The notes under the pieces: generated by a model
Told to the model about the DNA's origin: nothing
The model's database searches: none
The model's input: the letters and a program-made list of their open reading frames with translations, nothing else
Part shown: piece by piece, positions 20,493 to 28,975 of the stretch
Layout of the letters: each line of letters starts with the position of its first letter
How positions within the stretch are numbered: the stretch's first letter is position 1
Assembly (NCBI GenBank): GCA_009886625.1
Contig: QXZA01000029.1
Location: 62,001 to 126,000, forward strand
Source of the DNA: Flavobacteriaceae bacterium
GTDB lineage: Bacteria > Bacteroidota > Bacteroidia > Flavobacteriales > Flavobacteriaceae
DNA: 64,000 nucleotides
Direction: 5' to 3'
Position numbers and translations under genes: made by a program

Positions 20493-21200
20493 CTACAAGC
20501 TAAGGTAATCCGTTCCCAGGTATTTATCCTGCTGATTATAATACCAGGCTCTATCCTTCGGCATTTTTATTCCATATACTTCTATTTCATTTTCTAACAC
20601 TATGTACTCTCCATCGTTTTTTGTTTCATCATGGAAAAATTGATATTGTCGAAGTTTATAGGTGTTTTTATCAAAGTAAAAATACCAAGTGTCTCCTCCA
20701 GTATCTGGATCATAGGTTACTTTTAGAACCCAACATGAAACACCTGCCACTTCTTTTTCTGTAACCACAGGATTTAGTATTGTACCTGGATTTTTGAGTT
20801 TCATAGGAAGACCATACAAATAGGTGTAATAATCCTTATACATCATAGCGCGCTCACAGGTCAATCTATTTTTTTTGGCAACTTCTTCAGAAAAATCGCT
20901 TGAACCATTATATAACAAATCACATTCTTCATCTTTAAGTACTGATACCAATTCATTTCCTCCTGATTCTACAGTTAAGCGAAAAAATGACTTCATGAAA
21001 TCTAATTCGATTTTACTTTTACGAATTGGACGATTAGGGCTTTCCATAGTAACAAAAAAACTCCCTTCAAATTGCTCCCAAACTCCTTCGGGATCATGAT
21101 AAGCTATAGACTTATTTAACAACTCGGTTGCTGTGAATTTTTGTGCCTGTATTGAAACACAAATACAAAAGATAATTACTGAATAGATGTCTTTTTTCAT
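20493..21200 (-). CDS. Exported DUF6503-like protein
   Basis: A 235-residue protein with an N-terminal signal peptide (cleavage likely after CVSIQAQ). The body carries the sequence style of DUF6503 proteins common in Flavobacteriaceae: AYHDPEGVWEQFEGSFFV near the N-terminus, DPDTGGDTWYFYFDK and a C-terminal LGTDYL. The fold is probably beta-rich and similar to lipoprotein-binding or LolA-like proteins, which is inference. Function is not known. It lies between the PfkB kinase and the DUF1080 gene in the same minus-strand run. Confidence 0.7.
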   Translation of the reverse strand: MKKDIYSVIIFCICVSIQAQKFTATELLNKSIAYHDPEGVWEQFEGSFFVTMESPNRPIRKSKIELDFMKSFFRLTVESGGNELVSVLKDEECDLLYNGSSDFSEEVAKKNRLTCERAMMYKDYYTYLYGLPMKLKNPGTILNPVVTEKEVAGVSCWVLKVTYDPDTGGDTWYFYFDKNTYKLRQYQFFHDETKNDGEYIVLENEIEVYGIKMPKDRAWYYNQQDKYLGTDYLSL

Positions 21201-21227
21201 ATTATATTTTTAGGAAAACTAAAAAAA

Positions 21228-22115
21228 TTATTTAGGTCGTACAAAAGTTTCCAAATCGGATTTAGAAATCAATGGATTTGCTCCTGTATTTCCAGCAACA
21301 AGAGTACCCATACCACATGCTAAATCTAAAGTGGTTTGAATATCCTCACCCTTGACCAAACCTAAAACCAGAGTGGCTAAAAAAGAATCGCCTGCACCCA
21401 CGGTATCGACCACTTTAATTTTATATCCACTATTGTAATACCAAGATTTATTGTGGAGCAAGACGGCACCATGTGACCCTTTGGTTACGCATATAATGTC
21501 TGTATTCGTTTCTTGAGAAATATATGTAATATGTTGATCTAAAGAATGAAAAGGGGAGCCCATTTGCGTTGCAATCTCATAAATCTCATCGTCATTAAAT
21601 TTCAACATTTGAGATGCCTGCATTAATACCTTTAGTGTGTTAAGATCATAAAAGGGAGGACGGAGATTTAAATCAAAAACGCTAAATGTTGAAGCTTTTA
21701 ATAAAGATTGTAATGACGCTTTTGAACTTGCTCTTGCGACTAAACTCCCGAAAACAAACGCTTTTGCCTGTTTAACTTTTTCTATGGTACGTGCTGTTGC
21801 TTCAATAAAATCCCATGCAGCGTCTTCTGCAATTTCGTACTGAGCTGAGCCATTATCATCTAAAGTTACAATCACTTTTCCTGTTTCATGTAAAGGATCA
21901 GACTGCAAAAGTTCAGTAGAAATCCCTTGTCGAAGTACTTCTGACCGAATGTTTTTTCCCAATTCATCATCACCTACACGACTTATGAATTCCACATCCC
22001 CTCCTAATCCTTTTATAGAACTAGCAACATTGAAAGGAGCGCCACCCAACATTTTACCACTTGGAAATAAATCCCATAGGATTTCTCCAAAGCAAATTAT
22101 TGTTGTTGAATTCAT
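21228..22115 (-). CDS. PfkB-family carbohydrate kinase (fructokinase-like)
   Basis: A 295-residue ribokinase-fold sugar kinase. It opens with CFGEILWDLFPSGKMLGGAPFNVA, split as the usual GE and GG substrate motifs, and ends with the anion-hole and catalytic motif DTVGAGDSFLATLV, in which the Asp is the base. The sequence FGEILWD and the tract GSAQYEIAEDAAWDFI are typical of fructokinases. It sits third in a minus-strand operon behind a TonB receptor. The uronate pathway in this locus needs a 2-keto-3-deoxygluconate kinase that is otherwise missing, so that activity is a possible alternative, though the motifs look more like fructokinase. Confidence 0.82.
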   Translation of the reverse strand: MNSTTIICFGEILWDLFPSGKMLGGAPFNVASSIKGLGGDVEFISRVGDDELGKNIRSEVLRQGISTELLQSDPLHETGKVIVTLDDNGSAQYEIAEDAAWDFIEATARTIEKVKQAKAFVFGSLVARASSKASLQSLLKASTFSVFDLNLRPPFYDLNTLKVLMQASQMLKFNDDEIYEIATQMGSPFHSLDQHITYISQETNTDIICVTKGSHGAVLLHNKSWYYNSGYKIKVVDTVGAGDSFLATLVLGLVKGEDIQTTLDLACGMGTLVAGNTGANPLISKSDLETFVRPK

Positions 22116-22150
22116 TACTATTTTATCTAACCTATTTATAAGATTTAAAC

Positions 22151-24574
22151 TTAAAGAAATTTAAAGTTATACGCAATTGAAACTAAAGAACCTCTTAAAA
22201 CAGAAAGCTCATAGGATCCCAAAGGGCTACCTCCAAACACATCACCATCTTGAACACCGTTTCGCTGGGTATAATACACATTAAAGGGATTTCTTCTTCC
22301 ATATAAATTATATACCGTAAATGTCCAGTCTCCCTTAAAACGTTTATTTGGATCTTTTCGATAAGCTATTTTCCATGAAAAATCCAAACGATGATAAACG
22401 GGAAGGCGCCCATTGTTTCTTGATAAATAAATTGGAATGGTTACATTTTCTTGATTATAAACCCCATTTGACACTGTATACGGCCTACCCGTTTGTCCAG
22501 TAAAGTTGAAACTAAAAGCATTATAAGCATCACCCTCAAAATTTATTGTAGCATTGACGGTATGAGGTCGATCAAAATCTGAGGCAAACCAATTGTTATT
22601 ATTGATTCTGTTTTGTAATGCCAGCTCATTTGTTTTCAATAAGCTTCGAGACCAAGTGTAATTTACAAATCCATTTACTTTTCCTTTATTCTTACGTATA
22701 CTCATTTCTACCCCATAAGTTCTACCTTGGGCCTGTGTAACTTCTTGTTCCAAAAACTCAGAAAGAAAAAAATTAGCCCCAGGTTTGTAGGTCAAATTAT
22801 TTTCTGTTTTTCTGTAATATCCTTCAGAGGAAATCTCCAAACCGAGATCAGTAAGATTTTGGTACCAACCCAATCCGTAGGTATCATTTTTCTGAGGACG
22901 AATAAACGTATCAGATATTTTCCAGCGAGAAGTGGGTAAAGGTGTGGATGTATTATAAATGTTCTGTATATATTGATAGATTCTAGCATAGCTTGCTTTT
23001 ATCGCACTATTCTCCCCTACCCTATAGTTAATTCCTAAGCGAGGTTCTGGTTTGGAATAATTGACTACTGTTTCTGAACTAGAAAAATCTCTATCACCCA
23101 AAAAAGAGCCACTATCGTCATATTGTCCCTGTTTGAAAGGGCCAAGCAATGCAAAATGGGTATATCGAAGACCAGATGAAACAGAAAATCGTTCCGTTGG
23201 GTTCCAATTCAAATTTGCATAAAGAGAGAGTTCCCTACTCTTCTCATCTTTAAGATTGACAGCCAAAATTGAATTTCCTGAACCTGGATTCAAACTTCCC
23301 GGATTAATATTATATTGATTTAACTGAAGCCCTGCATAATAATTCAACTTTTCATTTCGATTATCTTTATATTCAAATTTAGCATTGGTATACTGTATCT
23401 GTGATTCGTATTTGATCACATTGGTAGATTCAATCTCAGGAAATAAATTTTTAGGTAAATAATTACTATGAACAAAAGTTCCAATAAGATTTGTAGTGTT
23501 ATCAAAACTATACAACCATTTTAATGTGTGGTTTGAGGTCCCAAAGTCATACTGATTTGAAGATGATACAATATTTTCTATAGATGAAATAAGATCCAAT
23601 TGATAAAAATCTTGCGAATAAAAATGAGTATAGGTCAATTGATTGTTCTCATTCGGGAGATACAGTAGTTTTACAGTACTGTCTTTAAAATTAGCTTTAG
23701 TGTTTTTTAATCTTGGTATCAATAAGGGAAACAAAAAGTCTGTAAATCCAATTCGTCCTCCAGCAAGAAGCATCAACTTATCTTTTATAATAGGAGTTGA
23801 TAATGACAGTCGACTTGAAATTACACCTACTCCTCCTTCAAGTCTGAATTTATCGGTATAGGGACTCTTTACTTTAATATCTACAACCGAGGCAATCCGT
23901 CCTCCATATTTTGCTGGAATATTTGCTTGATAAATGTTAACTCCATAAATCACATCGGGTGTGAATACAGAAAATAAACCAAAAAGATGGGTAGGATTAA
24001 AGACTGGAGCAGATTCAAAAAGCATTAAATTTTGATCTAAAGAACCTCCACGGATGGAAACCCCATTGCTTATATCTCCAGAATTATTAACTCCAGCCAT
24101 AAGTGTAATGCTTCTTAATACATCAAACTCGCCCAAAGCTGTTGGGATCTTGATCAAGTCTCTGGCATTCAATTCAAAAACACCCATTTGAGTACTTTCA
24201 ACATTTTGATTTCTTTTTTGAGCGAGTACTATAATCTCTGAGAGCTGTTCTTCTTCGGTCTCCATTGCAACATCAAGAGTAATATTTTTATCTAAAACAA
24301 CAGTAACGTCCTCTTTTTTATAGCCTAAATAATCTATACTTAAGGTGTAGGTATAAGCCTTTAAACGTTTAGAAAATATACCACTTGGATTTGATATCCC
24401 TCCGCAATTACAAGGGTCTATTATCACAGTAACGCTCCCTAAGGGATCTTTTGTTTCTTTATCGGAAACATTAAGCGTCAGTGAATACTCTTGACCATAT
24501 GCACTCATAGAGATGAATATCAATAACAAAGCATTTCCAACTAGCCTATTTGCAGTAATTATTACTCCTCCCAT
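22151..24574 (-). CDS. TonB-dependent outer-membrane receptor
   Basis: An 807-residue receptor: signal peptide (to about SAYGQ), a carboxypeptidase-regulatory-like beta-sandwich (TLNVSDKETKDPLGSVTV), the plug domain (ELNARDLIKIPTALGEFDVLR split over the usual motif, GVSIRGGSLDQNLMLFE) and a 22-strand barrel ending in SIAYNFKFL. It imports a ligand across the outer membrane using TonB energy. Its start overlaps the DUF4249 lipoprotein gene by 13 bases. The receptor is shorter than SusC proteins and is paired with DUF4249, not SusD, so this is not a standard polysaccharide-utilisation receptor. The ligand is unknown; context suggests a small glycoside. Confidence 0.9.
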   Translation of the reverse strand: MGGVIITANRLVGNALLLIFISMSAYGQEYSLTLNVSDKETKDPLGSVTVIIDPCNCGGISNPSGIFSKRLKAYTYTLSIDYLGYKKEDVTVVLDKNITLDVAMETEEEQLSEIIVLAQKRNQNVESTQMGVFELNARDLIKIPTALGEFDVLRSITLMAGVNNSGDISNGVSIRGGSLDQNLMLFESAPVFNPTHLFGLFSVFTPDVIYGVNIYQANIPAKYGGRIASVVDIKVKSPYTDKFRLEGGVGVISSRLSLSTPIIKDKLMLLAGGRIGFTDFLFPLLIPRLKNTKANFKDSTVKLLYLPNENNQLTYTHFYSQDFYQLDLISSIENIVSSSNQYDFGTSNHTLKWLYSFDNTTNLIGTFVHSNYLPKNLFPEIESTNVIKYESQIQYTNAKFEYKDNRNEKLNYYAGLQLNQYNINPGSLNPGSGNSILAVNLKDEKSRELSLYANLNWNPTERFSVSSGLRYTHFALLGPFKQGQYDDSGSFLGDRDFSSSETVVNYSKPEPRLGINYRVGENSAIKASYARIYQYIQNIYNTSTPLPTSRWKISDTFIRPQKNDTYGLGWYQNLTDLGLEISSEGYYRKTENNLTYKPGANFFLSEFLEQEVTQAQGRTYGVEMSIRKNKGKVNGFVNYTWSRSLLKTNELALQNRINNNNWFASDFDRPHTVNATINFEGDAYNAFSFNFTGQTGRPYTVSNGVYNQENVTIPIYLSRNNGRLPVYHRLDFSWKIAYRKDPNKRFKGDWTFTVYNLYGRRNPFNVYYTQRNGVQDGDVFGGSPLGSYELSVLRGSLVSIAYNFKFL

Positions 24575-25722
24575 AAAAGTGGTTTTACTTTAGTTTGATT
24601 TCGTTTCTCAACGCAAGGAGATTCATAGGTTATAGGATTTGGAAGAGGATCTCCTAAAAGTTCTGGTTGAGGGACTCTAAAAGAACTTACTGGTGCTTGA
24701 GAAATAGTGCCTCGCTTTATAAAAACAGACTTAGTTGTTGCTGCTGCTGCAGTAAAACGACCCAACACAGGGTCTTCCGTATCATTAGGGTTATAAAAAT
24801 TCCCTATCAATGCAGAGGGAAGTGGCGCATTGAATCCACTGTTGTTATCGACAATGTCCTTTAATGTTTTATAATATTTATGGGCCTCTTCAGTAATGTT
24901 CAATTGAAGAACCTCAACCAATACATCTTGCCTAGTGTTAAGAGGTAACCTCCCTACTAATAAATTTGAAATCGATTTTCCATTTGTAAAAGCATCATCA
25001 AAAAGAGAAATCTCTTGATTATATGTGATTTTCCAGCATGTTTGGTCACACAAATAAGTGTAATACTCTTTTGCTAAGGGATTATCAATTTGAGAAACAC
25101 ATTCTCCAAATCGTAGAACACCATTATTACATAGCGCACAATAAAGTTCTTTTTCGTAGGCTCTGTATTGAAAGTAATAAAAATTATCCTCCTCTGATGG
25201 TTCTTGAAAATCGATTTTAATCTCGTGTCCTGGAATGAATTTTCCTGACGCCTCGTCAAAAGCCATTTCTTTATTGTATGTATCTGAAATAGTTTCTATT
25301 GAAACTGCTGCTGGAACTTTTTCAGAAAGCGATTTGTAGGTTTTTCCAGAGGGAGTAAGCACCTCTAGCTCCCACTGCGAACCTTCTTGGACACTAAAAT
25401 CGGCAGAAACTAAATAATTCTCGCTCTCTTCGTACAATGGGACTTCCTCCTTAGTAACACTATTGATCAGTTTTACTTTACAGCCTGTAACGAAAACAGC
25501 TTTGTACATACCGAACTCTAAGAAAGTTTTTTTTACACTAACGAAAGTTGTACCAGGAACAGAAGACGCGATTGCATCTACTATAACCAAATCTTCTATA
25601 AAATCAAATTGAGGAACTACAGGGTCAATACAAGAATTGAAGAAAATTAATAATATAAACAAACTAGTTATATAGAACTTATTAATTGAGGCTAATTGAG
25701 TTGTTTTAAAAAATATTTTCAA
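24562..25722 (-). CDS. DUF4249 lipoprotein partnered with TonB receptor
   Basis: A 386-residue lipoprotein with a late lipobox in LLIFFNSCIDPVVPQ (cysteine near residue 31). After it comes a beta-sandwich region (VSVKKTFLEFGMY, LEVLTPSGKTYKS) characteristic of DUF4249, with a cluster of cysteines in the middle (LYCALCNNGVLRFGEC, CDQTCW). DUF4249 proteins usually sit beside a TonB receptor and are thought to be surface or periplasmic partners in ligand uptake. It is the first gene of a minus-strand run of five genes. A perfect 16-base palindrome lies 79 bases upstream, in the divergent promoter region. Confidence 0.85.
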   Translation of the reverse strand: MKIFFKTTQLASINKFYITSLFILLIFFNSCIDPVVPQFDFIEDLVIVDAIASSVPGTTFVSVKKTFLEFGMYKAVFVTGCKVKLINSVTKEEVPLYEESENYLVSADFSVQEGSQWELEVLTPSGKTYKSLSEKVPAAVSIETISDTYNKEMAFDEASGKFIPGHEIKIDFQEPSEEDNFYYFQYRAYEKELYCALCNNGVLRFGECVSQIDNPLAKEYYTYLCDQTCWKITYNQEISLFDDAFTNGKSISNLLVGRLPLNTRQDVLVEVLQLNITEEAHKYYKTLKDIVDNNSGFNAPLPSALIGNFYNPNDTEDPVLGRFTAAAATTKSVFIKRGTISQAPVSSFRVPQPELLGDPLPNPITYESPCVEKRNQTKVKPLLWEE

Positions 25723-25800
25723 TTAAATTTCTTTTTGACGTAGCAAATAAATTTATTAAGCTGTCTTTAAAGAACGTCAATTTTTTACAACAAACCAGGA

Positions 25801-25816
25801 TTTTATTTAAATAAAA
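25801..25816. promoter_or_regulatory. Palindromic operator candidate, copy 1
   Basis: TTTTATTTAAATAAAA is a perfect 16-base palindrome between the divergent DUF4249 operon and the TIM-barrel gene. Its 14-base core is identical to the core of the palindrome at 32256-32271, which also lies between divergent operons of this locus. Position suggests overlap with the -33 region of the plus-strand promoter. The binding protein is not encoded in the window as far as I can see. Confidence 0.5.
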
Positions 25817-25863
25817 CAGAGCATTGCCTTATCTTCATTAATTTCAATATAAAATCAATTTTT

Positions 25864-26700
25864 ATGATCAATTTTCCCATCCACAAAATCTTACTTGTTT
25901 TATTCGTTTTTGCAAGCATTCCAATTCAAGCTCAAGAATTTGGCATTCAACTATACAGCCTTAGAAACCAATTTAAAACAAATGTTGAACAATCTCTAAA
26001 AAAAATTTCAGATTGGGGAATCACCACAATTGAAGCGGGAGACACTTATGGAATGGAGGAAGAAAAATTTAGAGGCTTATTGAAAAAACACAATCTAAAT
26101 CCTGTCAGCATAGGAGCTAGCTATGAGGACCTTAGAGACAATCCAGCCGCAGTAGCAGAAAAAGCGAAACGATATGGAGCTAGCTTTGTGATGTGTTCAT
26201 GGATACCTCACCAAAAAGATAAATTTTCAATAAAAAACACTAAATCAAGTGTTGATGTGTTTAATCGAGCTGGGTCACTTTTAAAAAAGAAAGGGATCAC
26301 TCTGGCCTATCATGCACATGGATATGAATTCAAGCCATATGAATATGGAACCTTATTTGATTATATGGCTCAAAATGCAAAACACTTTTCTTTTGAAATG
26401 GATGTTTTCTGGGTTCAACATGGGGGTCAAGACCCACTAAAACTACTCGAAAAATATCCAGATTTTGTAGTAATGTTACATCTAAAAGACATGCAAAAAG
26501 GAGTAGTTGGAAATTTTAGTGGTGGAGAGGATGTTGAAACAAATGTTGCGCTAGGCAATGGTCAAATAGATATTGAAGGAATTGTTAAGAAAGCAAGTGA
26601 CTTGGGGGTTCAATATATGTTTATTGAAGATGAATCCTCAAAAGTACTAAACCAAGTACCTAAAAGCTTAAGGTTTTTGAAGTCAATTAATCTAAATTAA
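25864..26700 (+). CDS. Exported sugar isomerase/epimerase-like TIM-barrel protein
   Basis: A 278-residue protein with a signal peptide (cleavage likely after SIPIQAQ) and an AP-endonuclease-2/xylose-isomerase-like TIM barrel. Visible motifs are FGIQLYSLRNQF at the first strand, TTIEAGDTYG, YHAHGYEF, FEMDVFWVQHGG with metal-type Asp/His, MLHLKDMQKG and FIEDES at the end. These supply the usual Glu, His, Asp and Glu metal ligands. Related exported proteins accompany Gfo/Idh/MocA oxidoreductases and DUF1080 proteins and may act on keto-sugars by epimerisation or elimination. Here the gene stands alone on the plus strand, facing away from the TonB operon, with the palindrome upstream. Confidence 0.83.
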   Translation: MINFPIHKILLVLFVFASIPIQAQEFGIQLYSLRNQFKTNVEQSLKKISDWGITTIEAGDTYGMEEEKFRGLLKKHNLNPVSIGASYEDLRDNPAAVAEKAKRYGASFVMCSWIPHQKDKFSIKNTKSSVDVFNRAGSLLKKKGITLAYHAHGYEFKPYEYGTLFDYMAQNAKHFSFEMDVFWVQHGGQDPLKLLEKYPDFVVMLHLKDMQKGVVGNFSGGEDVETNVALGNGQIDIEGIVKKASDLGVQYMFIEDESSKVLNQVPKSLRFLKSINLN

Positions 26701-26823
26701 CGTTTAGATTATTCTTTATTTAAAGGCATGAAATAATAGCTTAGTATAAATGAAATGGGTAAAAACTCTATTTAGCCACTAACAATTATGCAAAAAAGAA
26801 GGTGAAATACACCGCATTTAAAA

Positions 26824-26851
26824 TTGACAATTAGAAGTTTTTATATCTTTG
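26824..26851 (+). promoter_or_regulatory. Bacteroidetes-type promoter of the inositol oxygenase gene
   Basis: TTG at 26824-26826 and TATCTTTG at 26844-26851 are separated by 17 bases, matching the flavobacterial pattern TTG-N17 to 23-TAnnTTTG recognised by the primary sigma factor. The start codon follows 22 bases later. A weaker relative of the locus palindrome (TTTATTTAAA, 26715-26724) lies about 100 bases further upstream. Confidence 0.6.
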
Positions 26852-26873
26852 ATTAAATCAACTTCACCGTATA

Positions 26874-27734
26874 ATGGAGAATAAAAACACAAACCCGCTA
26901 CAATCATTAGATCATTGGGAAGACGATCTTTTAGAACGTTATCCTGAAGCTAACAGTAAGTCAAAGGAAGAATATCGTGATTATGACACCTCTGATCGCG
27001 CTGAGGGTGTAAGAGCTTTTTATATGTTGAATCATGAATATCAAACTTATGATTTTGTATGTCAAAAGGAAAAAGAGTTTTTAGCCTTCAATAAAAGAGA
27101 AATGTCTTTATGGGATGCCGTAGATTTTCTCAACACCTTAGTTGATGACAGTGATCCCGATATCGATTTGGATCAGTTTCAGCATCTACTTCAAACTTCC
27201 GAGGCTATTCGTGCAGATGGGCATGAAGATTGGTTTGTATTGACTGGATTTCTTCATGATTTAGGAAAAGTACTTTGTCTCTTTGGAGAACCTCAGTGGG
27301 CTGTAGTTGGTGACACTTTTCCTGTAGGATGCAAATTTTCGGATAAAATTGTTCATCCTGAATTTTTTGAGCTAAATCAAGATTCCAAAAACCCAAAATA
27401 CAACACCCCCTTAGGGATATACACTAAAAACTGTGGGCTGGATAAGGTAAAAATGAGTTGGGGACATGATGAATATCTATATCAAATCTTAAAAGACTAC
27501 CTCCCAAAACCTGCCTTGTATATGATCCGCTATCATTCATTTTATGCTCAACACAGGGAAGAGGCTTACAATCACCTGATGAATCAAGAAGATCATGATC
27601 ACTTTGACTGGGTACGGAAATTTAATCCTTATGATTTGTATTCTAAAGCGCCTACTCCACCAGATGTCAAAGCATTACGGCCCTATTATGAAGAATTAGT
27701 CGCTAAATATTTACCTAAAACACTCCGTTTTTAA
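26874..27734 (+). CDS. myo-Inositol oxygenase
   Basis: This 286-residue HD-fold di-iron enzyme oxidises myo-inositol with O2 to D-glucuronate. By alignment from memory with human MIOX, all six iron ligands are present: His104 (FQHLLQTSEAIR), His128 and Asp129 (FLHDLGK), His198 (SWGHDEY), His221 (RYHSFY) and Asp254 (NPYDLY). The long conserved block LFGEPQWAVVGDTFPVGC is also kept. Length is almost the same as the human enzyme (285). MIOX is well known in eukaryotes and less common in bacteria. Its product is the substrate of UxaC, encoded 8 kb away on the same strand, which places it at the entry of the uronate pathway. It converges with the NIPSNAP gene, eight bases apart. Confidence 0.95.
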   Translation: MENKNTNPLQSLDHWEDDLLERYPEANSKSKEEYRDYDTSDRAEGVRAFYMLNHEYQTYDFVCQKEKEFLAFNKREMSLWDAVDFLNTLVDDSDPDIDLDQFQHLLQTSEAIRADGHEDWFVLTGFLHDLGKVLCLFGEPQWAVVGDTFPVGCKFSDKIVHPEFFELNQDSKNPKYNTPLGIYTKNCGLDKVKMSWGHDEYLYQILKDYLPKPALYMIRYHSFYAQHREEAYNHLMNQEDHDHFDWVRKFNPYDLYSKAPTPPDVKALRPYYEELVAKYLPKTLRF

Positions 27735-27742
27735 TTTTTATT

Positions 27743-28486
27743 TTATAACTGAGAATAAGCTAACGGTTTTAGGAAGGTACGTTTAATGTCAGATACTGTA
27801 TTTGCATATTCTGGGAGCACAGAAATACGTTTCCATTCGGGATGATTAATAAATGCTGACCAATTTGTATCGCGCTCTTCCATATCTTTAAAAGCAAGCA
27901 TATAAGTTAATGCCGGCATTAAGGGTCCAGATACTTGACTTCCAAAAAAGACAGAATGCAATCCTGTTTCCTCAAAAATGGAAAGCTCTCCATCATTAAA
28001 CATGGCTGTTTTTCGATCTACAGCATTTTCACTATATCCTTCATAAGTTCTCAATTCAAATAACATTGAGCCCTTTGCTGGTTTTACAAGTTGCGGTATT
28101 CCTTCAAAGGCAAAGTAGAACGAGCTACTAAAGCGCGTGTAGACTTTCTTGGACAATGGGAGCTCATCATATGCTTTTTTATTCTTTTGATAGTTTGTAT
28201 CCTTTTCTAATGCATTCAAGACTTTTTCGAAGTGAGCAACTCCTTTATAAGGGATCAAAAGCATTATCTTTTTTGGTGTGGGATCTCCAAGAGTCTCAAA
28301 AACACCAATATTTTCAACCTCATTTCGATTTAATGCAGGTAAAAGAGCATCTGACAAATACTCATGTAACACGGTTTCAGATCCATTAAAAGGAAGGGTG
28401 TACGTTCTTAATTCATAATATTCTTTTTGTGCTAAGACAAAAGTTGAAATTACAAGAAACAACGGAAGAAAATATTTTTTAAACAT
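27743..28486 (-). CDS. Exported NIPSNAP-family protein (two ferredoxin-like domains)
   Basis: A 247-residue protein with a short signal peptide (to about FVLAQ). Two related half-repeats follow: YYELRTYTLPFNG starts the first and LFELRTYEGYSE the second, each ending in a hydrophobic MLLIPYKG or MLAFKDMEER strand. This is the NIPSNAP arrangement of two dimeric alpha/beta-barrel domains. In bacteria such proteins often lie beside sugar-oxidation or Gfo/Idh genes, but a biochemical role is not established. Export to the periplasm agrees with the other secreted proteins of this locus. Confidence 0.82.
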   Translation of the reverse strand: MFKKYFLPLFLVISTFVLAQKEYYELRTYTLPFNGSETVLHEYLSDALLPALNRNEVENIGVFETLGDPTPKKIMLLIPYKGVAHFEKVLNALEKDTNYQKNKKAYDELPLSKKVYTRFSSSFYFAFEGIPQLVKPAKGSMLFELRTYEGYSENAVDRKTAMFNDGELSIFEETGLHSVFFGSQVSGPLMPALTYMLAFKDMEERDTNWSAFINHPEWKRISVLPEYANTVSDIKRTFLKPLAYSQL

Positions 28487-28534
28487 GCTGATTATTATTA
28501 ATTAAAGTAAATTTAAAGATAAAAATTTAGTCCA

Positions 28535-28975
28535 ATGAGAGTACTATTAATCCTAATACTTTTGCCCTTTATGTTGTTTGCACAACAAGAAGAGTTTAAA
28601 CTCACTTTTAATCATCAAGCTTTACCCGTAAAAAAACTTCAAGAAACAGGAGATTTTTATATTCATATTTTAGGATTCGAGGAAATGGAAGTTACTGCCA
28701 GTCAAGCCAATCCAAAAAGATGGATACGTAATCATGAAGGAAAACAATTACACCTAATTTCAAGTGAGGACGGCACTCCAAATACAATTGTTAATCATAT
28801 TGCATTTTCAACACATAATCTTGAGGCTGTAATTGCTCATTTAAGAAATAATAAAATAGATTACTGGACAGATGAAGGACAAAAAAATGTCATAAGAATC
28901 AGAAAAGATGGTGTTCGTCAAGTTAAAATACAAGATCCTGAAGGCCATTGGATCGAAATAAATGAGGCAAACTAA
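28535..28975 (+). CDS. Exported VOC (glyoxalase/dioxygenase-fold) protein
   Basis: A 146-residue protein that begins with a signal peptide (MRVLLILILLPFMLFAQQ) and then one vicinal-oxygen-chelate unit: NHQALPVKKLQETGDFYIHI, NTIVNHIAFSTHNLEAVIAH (motif separated by two residues) and the C-terminal VKIQDPEGHWIEI strand with its metal-type Glu. Members bind a metal and act as isomerases, dioxygenases or binding proteins. A signal peptide on a VOC protein is uncommon, so a periplasmic metal-dependent step on a keto-sugar is possible but unproven. Its stop overlaps the uxuA stop by four bases in convergent orientation. Confidence 0.82.
   Translation: MRVLLILILLPFMLFAQQEEFKLTFNHQALPVKKLQETGDFYIHILGFEEMEVTASQANPKRWIRNHEGKQLHLISSEDGTPNTIVNHIAFSTHNLEAVIAHLRNNKIDYWTDEGQKNVIRIRKDGVRQVKIQDPEGHWIEINEAN

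Noticed and set aside
22151-25722. SusC/SusD polysaccharide-utilisation pair
   Set aside because: The lipoprotein is DUF4249-like, not SusD, and the receptor is shorter than SusC. No glycoside hydrolase accompanies it.
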